A DNA stretch of 10,977 nt from an uncultured Opitutia bacterium (GCA_937875975.1 CALEEU010000125.1:1-10977); one strand, 5' to 3'; positions 1 through 7,144 are shown, counted from the first letter of the stretch. Made by a program: numbers and translations. Notes: a model not told the origin generated them from the sequence alone.

Positions 1-528
1 TGCGTGCGCGAACTTCGGGCCACCGGCGAGGATGTTCGCCTGCTGCTCGTCCCGCGCCACTCCGAACGCCGCGCCGAAGTCGCCACTGAAGCCAGCGCCA
101 GCGGGCTTTCCTGGCACCAACGTTCCACTGGCGGAGCCGTCGCGCCCGCCGATACGATTATCCACCTTGCCGACACCACCGGCGAACTGCGCCGCCTCAC
201 CCGCGCGGCGGACCTCGCCTTTTGCGGCAAGAGCCTCCCTCCGCACGAAGGCGGCCAGACGCCCGTCGAATGCGCCGCTGCCGGCGTCGCCATCGTCTAC
301 GGACCGCGCATGTCGAACTTCCGCGATATCTGCCGCGGACTCGAGCAAGCGAAGGCGGCCTTCAAGGCCAAGGACTCTTCCGAACTGACCGCCCAGCTCG
401 CCCGGCTGGCCCAAGACGCCACCGAACGCAGCGAGATGGGCCGTCATGGCGAAGCTTGGCACCAGGGTAATCGTGGCGCAACCGAACGCACGCTGTCCTG
501 GCTACTGGACGGTCAGTCGACCCGATAA
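1..528 (+). CDS. waaA: 3-deoxy-D-manno-octulosonic acid (Kdo) transferase, C-terminal part (5' end outside window)
   Basis: This is the last 175 codons of a Kdo transferase, which moves Kdo from CMP-Kdo onto lipid A precursor at the inner membrane in LPS inner-core synthesis. The reading frame is open to the window edge, so the GTG at position 4 is an internal codon and not a start. Family members are about 425 aa, so roughly the N-terminal 250 residues are missing. What is visible matches the C-terminal GT-B (nucleotide-sugar binding) domain: LLLVPRHSERR near the beginning, then DTTGELRRL, ADLAFCGKSL, a GGQTPVECAAAG segment with the conserved Glu, and NFRDICRGLEQA, which closely parallels the E. 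coli WaaA stretch NFKDICARLEQA. The stop TAA lies inside the end of the opposing trpD gene (16 bp shared). The number of Kdo residues it adds cannot be told from this part. Family assignment is secure; the 3' end is certain. Confidence 0.93.
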   Translation, partial: CVRELRATGEDVRLLLVPRHSERRAEVATEASASGLSWHQRSTGGAVAPADTIIHLADTTGELRRLTRAADLAFCGKSLPPHEGGQTPVECAAAGVAIVYGPRMSNFRDICRGLEQAKAAFKAKDSSELTAQLARLAQDATERSEMGRHGEAWHQGNRGATERTLSWLLDGQSTR

Positions 529-1559
529 GCCTCACGCAGACGACGTGCTTCTTCGCGCAGTTCGCCGCCGAGGATGATCTCACGCGCCCGCTTGGCGCCG
601 GCCGCCGGGTCCGTCGCCTTGCCCGCGACCCAGAGCGACGCGCCCGCGCTGAGGCACAGCGTATCCATGAGGCCGTCGGAAACCCCGCCGACCAGCAGGT
701 CGCTGAACATCGCGATGTTCTCTTCGGGCGTACCACCGCGCAGGTCCGCGACCGTACAGGCCTTGAAACCGAAATCGCCGGGCAACCAGACGGCATCGAC
801 GGAGGCGAGTTCGCCGCAACCGCGCACGCGTACTTCACCTGCCGTGGTGATCTCATCCATGCCGCCGCCCGCGCGCGAGTGCGTCACGAGGCCGCGTTTC
901 ACGCCGAGCTCGCCGAGCGTGGCTGCGAGCGGCTCGACCCAACGTTCATCATAGACGCCGACGACCATGTGCGCCGGCTGGGCCGGATTAATCAGGGGAC
1001 CGAGGACATTGAAGACGGTCTTCGTGCCGCTTTCGGCGATCTTCTTGCGCACACCGAGGATAGCCTTGAAGGCCGGATGGAAGGCCGGCGCGTAGAGGTA
1101 GCAGAAGTTCGCCTGCGCAAGGCCACGGAGCAGCTGCGCGTCCGTGGCTTCGAGGGTCACCCCGAGTCCGGCGAGGAAATCCGCGCTGCCCGACTTCGAG
1201 GTGATCGAGCGGTTGCCATGCTTGAGCACCGGCACGCCGGCGGCGGCCACGATGAGCGCGCTCGCCGAGGAGATGTTAAAACTGCCGGAGCGGTCGCCGC
1301 CCGTGCCCACGATGTCGATGCCCCTCGCCGGCCAGTCGCCAAAATCAGTCCGGCGCGCGAGCGAACGGTAAGTCTTCGCGAAGCCGGTGACTTCCGCGGC
1401 GGTCTCGCCCTTGTGCGCCAGCGCCAGCAAGAAGGCTTCCTTGTCCGCGTCTACGACCTGCGCGTCCGCCATCGACAAGGCGGCAGCGGCGGCTTCGTCC
1501 GGAGCGAGGTCGCGTCCGGCTGTCAGCGCAGCGGTCAGGGCAGGAAGGTCCGTAGCCAT
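513..1559 (-). CDS. trpD: anthranilate phosphoribosyltransferase
   Basis: This 348-aa cytoplasmic enzyme joins anthranilate to PRPP, giving phosphoribosylanthranilate in tryptophan synthesis. The length is normal for the stand-alone family. An N-terminal helical region (about 1-75) precedes the phosphoribosyltransferase domain. Visible motifs are GTGGD at 85-89 (PRPP binding), KHGNRS at 113-118, SGSAD at 123-127, HPAFKAILGVRKK around 161-173, FNVLGPLINP at 183-192 and GMDE at 233-236, the last corresponding to the acidic Mg-PRPP site. The stretch between the conserved VR and FN positions looks about three residues longer than in common homologues. No other trp gene adjoins it: it is divergent from a gene of unknown function and convergent with the Kdo transferase gene. 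The ATG at 1559 gives a full-length N-terminus, but no clear ribosome binding site precedes it. No attenuator or leader peptide is visible in the 79-bp spacer. Confidence 0.96.
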   Translation of the reverse strand: MATDLPALTAALTAGRDLAPDEAAAAALSMADAQVVDADKEAFLLALAHKGETAAEVTGFAKTYRSLARRTDFGDWPARGIDIVGTGGDRSGSFNISSASALIVAAAGVPVLKHGNRSITSKSGSADFLAGLGVTLEATDAQLLRGLAQANFCYLYAPAFHPAFKAILGVRKKIAESGTKTVFNVLGPLINPAQPAHMVVGVYDERWVEPLAATLGELGVKRGLVTHSRAGGGMDEITTAGEVRVRGCGELASVDAVWLPGDFGFKACTVADLRGGTPEENIAMFSDLLVGGVSDGLMDTLCLSAGASLWVAGKATDPAAGAKRAREIILGGELREEARRLREAYRVD

Positions 1560-1638
1560 GCCGGATTAGCCACGCTCAGGGCGTTCGGGACAAGGGCATT
1601 TTCGCCACAAGGGGTTTGCAACGGGGGAAAAGCACCTA
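1560..1638. promoter_or_regulatory. divergent intergenic spacer (trpD / 219-aa gene)
   Basis: These 79 bp separate two divergently transcribed genes and must hold, or lie close to, their promoters. I found no convincing sigma-70 or sigma-54 type box pair on either strand. The spacer contains a 7-bp direct repeat, ACAAGGG, at 1590-1596 and 1607-1613 (17 bp start to start), and a G run at 1623-1627 that serves as the likely ribosome binding site of the plus-strand gene. The promoter role is inferred from position only. Confidence 0.4.
1623..1630 (+). promoter_or_regulatory. likely ribosome binding site of the 219-aa gene
   Basis: The sequence GGGGGAAA lies about 8-11 bases before the ATG at 1639, a normal Shine-Dalgarno distance. 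It supports the start at 1639 (or the adjacent ATG at 1642). It is the only good purine-rich ribosome binding site before any gene start in this window. Confidence 0.55.
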
Positions 1639-2298
1639 ATGATGGACCCTATGGACGATGGCGACCACCCCCAGGGCGACTTCGACGGTTCCGGCAACGC
1701 CTCTTGGGGCGAAGCCGACTGGGCTGGCTATCTCCAACGCAACGACCTCGAGGTCGGACGCTTCCTTTCTTACTACACGGAGGTCAAGGACCTGCCTGAT
1801 CGACTCGATATCAGCGCCCGCCGCATGGGCTGGGAAAACGCCGATTGGGCGCCGGGCGACGGACCGGAGGAAGTGAACGACGCGGACGAAGAAGGCCCCG
1901 ACCTCCCCTACTGCATCCACCAGCATCCCGTCTACGTGGTGTCGCGCGCGCTGTGCCTGCAGCTCACGCACTCCTTCCATCGCCTTTGCACCGTCGCTGG
2001 CCCGCAGATCACCGCCGTGGATTCGGCCAACATCATGCTCTCCTTCTGGGATGCGCAGCACCAGATGGTCATGGCGATCAACGCCACGGACACCGGGGAC
2101 CTCCCGCTCGCGCTCGTGCACATGAAGCGCGCCCTGGCTGCCATCAACTATTCAATTGGCCTCACCGCAAGCATCCCGAGCGGAGCGCGCCTCTCCGCCG
2201 CCGAAGCCGCACAGGATATCGAGTCGACGCTGTTTGACCTCCGCGAAGTCTGCCTCCGCGTGATGGCCGACTGCCGCTGGGACGGGAAGAAGAAGTAG
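1639..2298 (+). CDS. protein of unknown function (219 aa)
   Basis: I do not recognise this family. The predicted 219-aa protein has no signal peptide or obvious membrane segment and is probably cytoplasmic. Residues 1-90 are rich in Asp, Glu, Gly and Trp, with several WxxADW/WENADW-like pieces and an acidic linker (EEVNDADEEGPDLP, 77-90). Residues 91-215 look mainly helical, with Cys, His and aromatic residues (CIHQHP at 92-97, LCLQLTHSFHRLC at 105-117, FWDAQHQM at 136-143), then LALVHMKRALAAINYSIG and a final helix ending in a basic KKK. A helical bundle is plausible, but no catalytic motif is evident. A good ribosome binding site, two tandem start ATGs, codon use like its neighbours and a tight 4-bp convergent junction with hprK all argue that it is real. 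It stands alone on its strand, so context gives no functional hint. Confidence 0.82.
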   Translation: MMDPMDDGDHPQGDFDGSGNASWGEADWAGYLQRNDLEVGRFLSYYTEVKDLPDRLDISARRMGWENADWAPGDGPEEVNDADEEGPDLPYCIHQHPVYVVSRALCLQLTHSFHRLCTVAGPQITAVDSANIMLSFWDAQHQMVMAINATDTGDLPLALVHMKRALAAINYSIGLTASIPSGARLSAAEAAQDIESTLFDLREVCLRVMADCRWDGKKK

Positions 2299-2320
2299 GG
2301 CCTTAGGCCTCGCCCTTCTT
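2290..2320. terminator. possible small hairpin at the convergent junction of the 219-aa gene and hprK
   Basis: An imperfect inverted repeat spans both stop codons: AAGAAG at 2290-2295 pairs with CTTCTT at 2315-2320, and GGC at 2299-2301 pairs with GCC at 2312-2314, with a 3-nt bulge. Alternatively, GGCC-TTA-GGCC at 2299-2309 makes a compact 4-bp stem. No T run follows on either strand, so it does not meet the usual criteria for an intrinsic terminator. It is listed because it is the only candidate structure where two transcription units meet. Confidence 0.22.
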
Positions 2321-3277
2321 GTCCTTCGCCATGAATTCGATGAGTCGGTCGCTGAATTCCTTGGCGGAATCATGACCCATGCCGCGCAAGGCTTGCACCA
2401 TCGCGGCGACTTCGACGAGGCGGGCCATGTCACGCCCTGGACGGACCGGGATGGTCATGTGCGGCACCTTGCGGCCAAGGATTTCAAAGGTCTCAACCTC
2501 GAGGCCCGAACGTTCTTCGTCCATGCCGGGCTGCCAAAGCACGAAGGTGACCACGAGGTCGATGCGTTTCTCACGACGGACGGAGCGGACGCCGAAGATC
2601 GAGGCGACGTTGATGATGCCGATGCCACGGCACTCCATGTAGCCGCGATTAAGCTCCTTAGAAGTACCCTGCAGCTCACGGTCACCGATCAGCGTGACGA
2701 TCACGTAGTCATCCGCGACAAGGGAGTGACCACGCTCGATGAGGGCGAGGGCGCACTCGCTCTTGCCGACGCCGGAGGCGCCGCGGAGCAGCACGCCGAC
2801 CCCCTTGATGTCGACCAAGGTGGCGTGAAGATTGGTGCGCGGAGCGAACTTCTCCTCGAGGAGCACGGTGGCCTCCGCCGAGAAGTCCTTGGACTTGAGC
2901 TGGGTGCGGATCAGGGGGACGCGATGGCGGTCCGCGATGCGCAGGAGCAAGTCGTCAACGGGCAGGCCCCGCGAAACGACCACTGCGGGGATCTGCTTGA
3001 AGAAGACGTCGTTAAGCAGCTTCTCGCGAAGCAGAGCAGTCTGGTCGGAAAGGTAGGCCATCTCACCGGCGCCGAAAAGCTGCAGGCGCTTGTTGGCAAA
3101 CTCCTTGAAATAGCCGGTCACCGCTAAGGCAGGACGATTGAGCGACTTCTCCGAAATCATGTTATCGAGGCCCTGCTCGCCCGCGAGGAGCTCCATCTGG
3201 AGCATGTCCTTGAAGGATTCGAAGAACTCACGGACGGAGACGGATTCCAGGCGAGTATCGGGGGCGGGGTCGTACAT
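2303..3277 (-). CDS. hprK: HPr kinase/phosphorylase
   Basis: This bifunctional enzyme phosphorylates a serine of HPr with ATP (or PPi) and removes it again, linking the phosphotransferase system to carbon control. The 324-aa form chosen here begins at the ATG at 3277, just past the lptB stop. The frame can be read 28 codons further up into lptB, but that extension does not look like the family. Residues 10-145 form the N-terminal domain (SVSVREFF at 13-20). The catalytic domain shows RTNLHATLVDIKGVGVLL with His151, a P-loop GASGVGKS at 166-173, LVADD at 186-190, and the family signature MECRGIGIINV at 214-224. The conserved C-terminal segment IPVRPGRDMARLVEVAAM spans 276-293. All key residues expected for kinase and phosphorylase activity appear present. 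It is the last gene of the array, 4 bp after lptB, so it is probably translationally coupled. No ptsH or ptsI is visible here. Confidence 0.96.
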   Translation of the reverse strand: MYDPAPDTRLESVSVREFFESFKDMLQMELLAGEQGLDNMISEKSLNRPALAVTGYFKEFANKRLQLFGAGEMAYLSDQTALLREKLLNDVFFKQIPAVVVSRGLPVDDLLLRIADRHRVPLIRTQLKSKDFSAEATVLLEEKFAPRTNLHATLVDIKGVGVLLRGASGVGKSECALALIERGHSLVADDYVIVTLIGDRELQGTSKELNRGYMECRGIGIINVASIFGVRSVRREKRIDLVVTFVLWQPGMDEERSGLEVETFEILGRKVPHMTIPVRPGRDMARLVEVAAMVQALRGMGHDSAKEFSDRLIEFMAKDKKGEA

Positions 3278-3281
3278 GGCG

Positions 3282-4022
3282 TCAGAGTTTGAAGCTTTCG
3301 CCAAGGTAGTGGCGACGGCTCTCAGGATTATTGACGATTTCAGAGGGAGTGCCAGAAACAAGCACGCGCCCCTGGTGGATCAGATAGGCCCGGTCCACGA
3401 TGGAAAGGGTTTCCCGTACGTTATGGTCGGTAATCAGGATGCCGATGCCACGGGCCTTAAGCTTACGGATGATCGACTGGACCTCGGCGACCGAGATCGG
3501 GTCCACCCCACTGAAGGGCTCATCCATGAGCAGGAAGCGCGGATTCGTCGCGAGGGCGCGCGCGATCTCCAAGCGGCGACGTTCGCCGCCGGAAAGCGTG
3601 AAGGCAGGCTGTCGCGCCAGCTTCTCCAGGCCGAGCTCGGTGAGCTGCTGGGCGGTACGGTCACGGCGTTCGCGCTCGTTGAGATCCAGAGTCTCGACGA
3701 CGGCCATCACATTCTCCCAGACGGTGAGTTTACGGAAGATGGAAGCTTCCTGCGGAAGATACCCGACACCATTGCGGGCGCGTTGCCACATCGGCATGGG
3801 GGTGACGTTACGTCCGTCGAGAAAAACGCGGCCATGGGTGGCGGGGATGAGGCCGACGACCATATAAAAGGTAGTCGTCTTACCGGCACCGTTTGGGCCG
3901 AGCAGTCCGACAATCTCGCCCGCGTGAAGCGATAGGCTGACGTCTTGGACGGCGACCTTAGCGTCGTAATGCTTAGCCAGAGCCTGTGCCCGGATGACGC
4001 CCTTCTCACTCGTTTCGGCCAT
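3282..4022 (-). CDS. lptB: LPS export ABC transporter ATP-binding protein LptB
   Basis: LptB is the cytoplasmic ATPase that, as a dimer under LptF/LptG, extracts LPS from the inner membrane and pushes it along the Lpt bridge. At 246 aa it has the usual length (E. coli 241). All ABC ATPase motifs are intact: Walker A GPNGAGKT at 42-49, Q-loop Gln91 in GYLPQEASIFRKLTV, signature LSGGE at 143-147, Walker B LLMDEP at 164-169 followed by FSGVDP, and the switch histidine His200 in ITDHNV. The GYLPQEASIFRKL context and the FSGVDPISV stretch separate LptB from the related branched-chain amino acid LivG/LivF ATPases. It starts 18 bp after the LptC/LptA-like gene and ends 4 bp before hprK. No Shine-Dalgarno sequence precedes its ATG. 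LptF and LptG are not in the window. Confidence 0.97.
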   Translation of the reverse strand: MAETSEKGVIRAQALAKHYDAKVAVQDVSLSLHAGEIVGLLGPNGAGKTTTFYMVVGLIPATHGRVFLDGRNVTPMPMWQRARNGVGYLPQEASIFRKLTVWENVMAVVETLDLNERERRDRTAQQLTELGLEKLARQPAFTLSGGERRRLEIARALATNPRFLLMDEPFSGVDPISVAEVQSIIRKLKARGIGILITDHNVRETLSIVDRAYLIHQGRVLVSGTPSEIVNNPESRRHYLGESFKL

Positions 4023-4040
4023 GTTTACAGGAGGAAGCGG

Positions 4041-6113
4041 TCAACGTCCGTTGTCGAGGTTTTTGACCTCCGGCAAGGTGAAGTCACGACCGAGGAAGAT
4101 CTTTGGGCGGACTACTTGTCCGGGGTTGGCGTCGTCAGGCGCGGAATCCATCCGCCAGGCGTGCGTGCGCATGTCGTAGGTGACTTCCTTGGCTGGCACG
4201 CCTTCGTTACCGAGCCTGTCAACGATACGGGCGTCGCCAATGAGGCGCGCGCTGCCCTTCTCTGGCTGCATCTCCAGGGTGCGTCCCTTGGCCGTCGTAC
4301 CACCCGCGACGACGACGACGTTGCCGCGGCCGACGACCTGGCGAGCCACGAGATGGCCGGCCTTATCCGGGGCCGCCATGCCTTCGAGCAGGTCGCAGGT
4401 GGCGTCAGTGCCATCGGAATCCATCGCCACGGATCCACGGAGAAAGAACTTGGTGAGTTCAGGCGTCGTCAGCACCTCATGGGCGTCAGCGATGAACTCC
4501 ACGTTTTTCCCACCGGTAGACGTCAGGAAAAGATGCGGGCGGGTCGCACCCGAACCGCCAGACATCGTAAGCAGACGGGGGCGGCCAGCCAGCGCATCCT
4601 TGGTCAGCACTTCCTCGATCTGGACGGCCGGCGTGAGGTCGATCCGTTCAGCGGCACAACGCAAGCCGGGTTGCACATAACGCACATTGCCGGACAAAAT
4701 CGCCTTACTGAGTTCGTATTCCGAAGGCTTCTTCGGCTTGGGCGTCGCGAAAGCTACCATCTGATCCGACTCAGTGGTGACGGTACCAGCGACATAACGC
4801 ACTGCCCCCATCATCTCAACTTGCATGGCGCCATCTTCGGTCACGACCACGATCTGATTGGCTTCGGCGAGCCCAGGCGCTCCGCCGAGTTCGCCCGCAG
4901 GTAGACGGATGGCGGCACGGATGCCGGGACCAGAACGAATCTCGAGGCGATCCTTGAGCGAATTGGTGCGAATCGAGAAGCCGGCCGCCTCGAGCCCGCG
5001 GGCTTCGCGTAGTCGCGGAAGTTCCTGGAGATCGAGGATCCGTTTGGCTCGATCCCAGCGGGCTTTACCAGCCTCGAACTGATTGCCCTCTAGACGACCT
5101 TTCACGCCGCCTTCGGCCACGAGTAGGCTCGTACCGTCGCGACCTTCGGTGGCGACCAGCCGGCGGGCCGTGAGGTCGGATTGGGCGGAAAGAAAGGATG
5201 CGTTGTCCTGCACCTCGACCTGCGAATTGCCCGTGGCAACGTCGCGGCGGATCGTGACAAGCTCTCCCGCGAGATCGGTCGGCTCCTGCTGCTTGCGCTG
5301 GAGATGCAGTTTCACCTGCTTGCCGTCACCGGCGAAGAGCTGTGTCAGACCGAGTTTCGGCTGGTGGCGGAGGCGCTGTGCGGAGGCTTTCACCTCCGGC
5401 TCCTCGAGTTCGACATGGCCGACGAGTTCGGCGGAGTCATCCTTAGGATCAAAGGTCGCGCTGTCGCCGCGCAACGTCTGCTTATCCAGCACGCGGACCA
5501 CTCGGCCAGATGCGACGACGGAACGGCAGGTCGCGTCGCCACCCGGGCCGTCACTGACGAGGCATTCGAGTCGCTCACAGGTGGTACGCTCGCCAAAACG
5601 TTCGGCTACCACACCGCCCTGGAAGACCATCAGCGTGCCGCCTTCGACGGGCGTGGCGTCCATGCGCGGAGCGCGGAGGCGCAGGCGCTTGGACAGCGGC
5701 TTGGCGAGATCGAGTTCGGCTACGACATCGGCGAGGATCGCGAAGCTGTCGCCCTTGGGCGTCGAACGCCAGCTCCAGCCCTTGCCCGTCAGATTGAACG
5801 CCGGCGACACCGATTGGACGACGCCGTTACCTTGCGCCGCGCGCTTAGCCGGCACCATCGTGCCCTGCGGGCTCGTGAAGACAGCCCAAGGCTTACCGCC
5901 GCGGAGCGACTGCACCTTGATCATTTCCATATCCCAGACGCCCGCCTCGGCGGCCGGACGCATCACCACGGCGGTCGCTTCCCAGATTTTCTCCGACTTC
6001 TCGTCCTCCGAGAAACCCGCAAAGGATCCGCCCAGGACATTGCGGAAGGAGACGTCTTTCTGCTGCGCCATGGCTCCCACGGCCAGGAAGAGGCAGAGAT
6101 GGAAGGCTCGCAT
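4041..6113 (-). CDS. lptA: large LptC/LptA(OstA)-like periplasmic LPS transport protein
   Basis: This 690-aa protein probably forms the periplasmic bridge that carries LPS from LptB2FG to the outer-membrane LptD. It is far longer than E. coli LptA (185 aa) or LptC (191 aa). A short signal peptide (1-16, ending in an AMA cleavage site) directs export; there is no lipobox. Residues about 20-150 resemble LptC-type beta-jellyroll sequence (KIWEATAVV, a WDMEMIKV strand, VFTSPQGTMV, then GKGWSWR). From about 195 onward there are several OstA-like units, each of the kind 'G-V-x-L-x-GD-x-A-x-F-D' followed by 'A-x-L-x-G-x-V': 197-243, roughly 296-345, 430-490, 552-580 and 592-632. It overlaps nothing, starts 38 bp after fmt and lies directly before lptB. 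LPS transport is inferred from the repeats and from adjacency to lptB. The fusion reading of the N-terminus is tentative; the weak AAGG before the ATG gives modest start support. Confidence 0.82.
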   Translation of the reverse strand: MRAFHLCLFLAVGAMAQQKDVSFRNVLGGSFAGFSEDEKSEKIWEATAVVMRPAAEAGVWDMEMIKVQSLRGGKPWAVFTSPQGTMVPAKRAAQGNGVVQSVSPAFNLTGKGWSWRSTPKGDSFAILADVVAELDLAKPLSKRLRLRAPRMDATPVEGGTLMVFQGGVVAERFGERTTCERLECLVSDGPGGDATCRSVVASGRVVRVLDKQTLRGDSATFDPKDDSAELVGHVELEEPEVKASAQRLRHQPKLGLTQLFAGDGKQVKLHLQRKQQEPTDLAGELVTIRRDVATGNSQVEVQDNASFLSAQSDLTARRLVATEGRDGTSLLVAEGGVKGRLEGNQFEAGKARWDRAKRILDLQELPRLREARGLEAAGFSIRTNSLKDRLEIRSGPGIRAAIRLPAGELGGAPGLAEANQIVVVTEDGAMQVEMMGAVRYVAGTVTTESDQMVAFATPKPKKPSEYELSKAILSGNVRYVQPGLRCAAERIDLTPAVQIEEVLTKDALAGRPRLLTMSGGSGATRPHLFLTSTGGKNVEFIADAHEVLTTPELTKFFLRGSVAMDSDGTDATCDLLEGMAAPDKAGHLVARQVVGRGNVVVVAGGTTAKGRTLEMQPEKGSARLIGDARIVDRLGNEGVPAKEVTYDMRTHAWRMDSAPDDANPGQVVRPKIFLGRDFTLPEVKNLDNGR

Positions 6114-6151
6114 GGCCTTATGACATCCAGCGGCGAGGGCTTATCAAGCGA

Positions 6152-7144
6152 TTATGCCTTGGGCGCCCGCGGAAACGGCCGATCCGAGACGAAGGCAGGC
6201 ATTTCGGCGGAACTCAGGACCTCGCCGACTGCGAACGGATATCCCGCTAGGAATTCGCCAGCCGGAAGCATCTTGCCACCTGGGCGTTGCAATTGCGTCA
6301 CGACCAGGACGCCCTGGCCGCAAGCAATCCTCACGCCAGCACGATCGGCAGCCACGATGGTACCAGGCGCGGCAGCAGCCACTGAGTCCTCGACCGTCGC
6401 AGCACCGACCTTAATCAGGGCGGCACGATGTTCAAAGGTAGAACCCGGCCAGCCCTCGACGGAAAGAATACGCTGACGCAGGACGGTGGCAGGCTGACGG
6501 AAATCCAAGGGAGCATCAGCACGCGTCAGGCGCCGAGCATAGGTAACCTTAGCCTCGTCCTGCGGAACTGGGACGGAGGTCGCGGAGAGCACGGACGGCA
6601 GTGCGGCCGTGGCGAGTTCTCCGGCAATGACACCGAGGCGGGCGCGGAGCGCCGCCCTGCCCTCGCCGGGTTGGACCACGGTCCGCGCCGAAGCATGGAT
6701 AGGTCCCGCATCAAGTTTACGCACCACCTGCTGCATCGAGACGCCGGTCGCAGCCAGACCGAGTGCGAGGGCGCCTTCAACGGGCGTGGCTCCGCGCAGC
6801 TCAGGTAGCAGCGAGCCATGGAAATTCACGAAGCCCAGACGCGGTGCGGCGAGGAAATCTTCCTTCAGCAGCTGGCCATAGGCCATCACCACGCCGAGGT
6901 CGGCTTGCAAGGAGACGAGGTGCGCCGCATCGGCGGCTTCGAGTTTTTCCGGCTGGAGGAGCGTCAAACCTTCGGCCCGAGCCCAGGCAGCGACGGGATT
7001 AGGCCGGACCTCCTGACCACGCCCGGCCGGACGGTCCGGTTGCGAATACACGGCCACAACCTCGGTGTCGGGCAAGGCACGGGCTGCGGCGAAAGCCGGG
7101 AGCGCGATCTCATCCGAACCGAGCAGGACCAATCTCCGCGGCAT
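6152..7144 (-). CDS. fmt: methionyl-tRNA formyltransferase
   Basis: Fmt transfers the formyl group from 10-formyltetrahydrofolate to Met-tRNA(fMet), producing the initiator tRNA used in bacterial translation. The 330-aa protein is slightly longer than E. coli Fmt (315 aa). The N-terminal catalytic domain shows SQPDRPAGRG at 34-43, whose Arg42 falls in the flexible tRNA-contacting loop, then VVMAYGQ at 85-91, and the NFHGSLLPELRGATP signature with catalytic Asn107 and His109. Asp145 in RKLDAGPIH completes the triad. The family's usual 'GD' before the TGVS segment reads GLAATGVS here, and the Arg-Trp-Arg-Gly variant of the signature is ELRG; neither should abolish catalysis. The C-terminal OB-like domain (from about 205: TYARRLTRADAPLDF, then SVEGWPGS) is present. 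Its ATG lies 3 bp after the der stop with no ribosome binding site, so coupled translation is likely. The usual partner def is not adjacent in this window. Confidence 0.96.
   Translation of the reverse strand: MPRRLVLLGSDEIALPAFAAARALPDTEVVAVYSQPDRPAGRGQEVRPNPVAAWARAEGLTLLQPEKLEAADAAHLVSLQADLGVVMAYGQLLKEDFLAAPRLGFVNFHGSLLPELRGATPVEGALALGLAATGVSMQQVVRKLDAGPIHASARTVVQPGEGRAALRARLGVIAGELATAALPSVLSATSVPVPQDEAKVTYARRLTRADAPLDFRQPATVLRQRILSVEGWPGSTFEHRAALIKVGAATVEDSVAAAAPGTIVAADRAGVRIACGQGVLVVTQLQRPGGKMLPAGEFLAGYPFAVGEVLSSAEMPAFVSDRPFPRAPKA

Noticed and set aside
3278..3361. 28-codon N-terminal extension of hprK into lptB
   Set aside because: It is the complement of the lptB C-terminus in another frame, does not resemble HprK N-termini, and the ATG at 3277 gives a normal-length protein.
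4029..4034. A perfect AGGAGG on the plus strand, and a similar GGAGGA at 8808-8813
   Set aside because: They lie just upstream of lptB and der but on the opposite strand, so the mRNAs carry CCTCC-type sequence and not a Shine-Dalgarno site. No plus-strand gene follows either one.
4306..4324. GAC/GTC trinucleotide run, with a similar one near 8433-8443
   Set aside because: Each encodes a run of valines in a beta strand (LptC/LptA-like protein and Der), so it is explained by coding and too short to be a microsatellite of interest.
3945..4904. A 319-codon plus-strand open frame opposite lptB and the LptC/LptA-like gene
   Set aside because: Lies antisense to clear lptB sequence and has no motif or plausible ribosome binding site.
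6114..6151. Possible TTGATA and CATAAG promoter boxes before the LptC/LptA-like gene
   Set aside because: The spacer is about 19 bp, the -10 match is poor and it sits against the start codon, so it would imply a leaderless transcript; not convincing.
5181..6476. A 431-codon plus-strand open frame opposite the LptC/LptA-like gene
   Set aside because: It spans the boundary between two well-supported minus-strand genes and shows no domain or proper start context; it is a shadow of GC-rich codon use.
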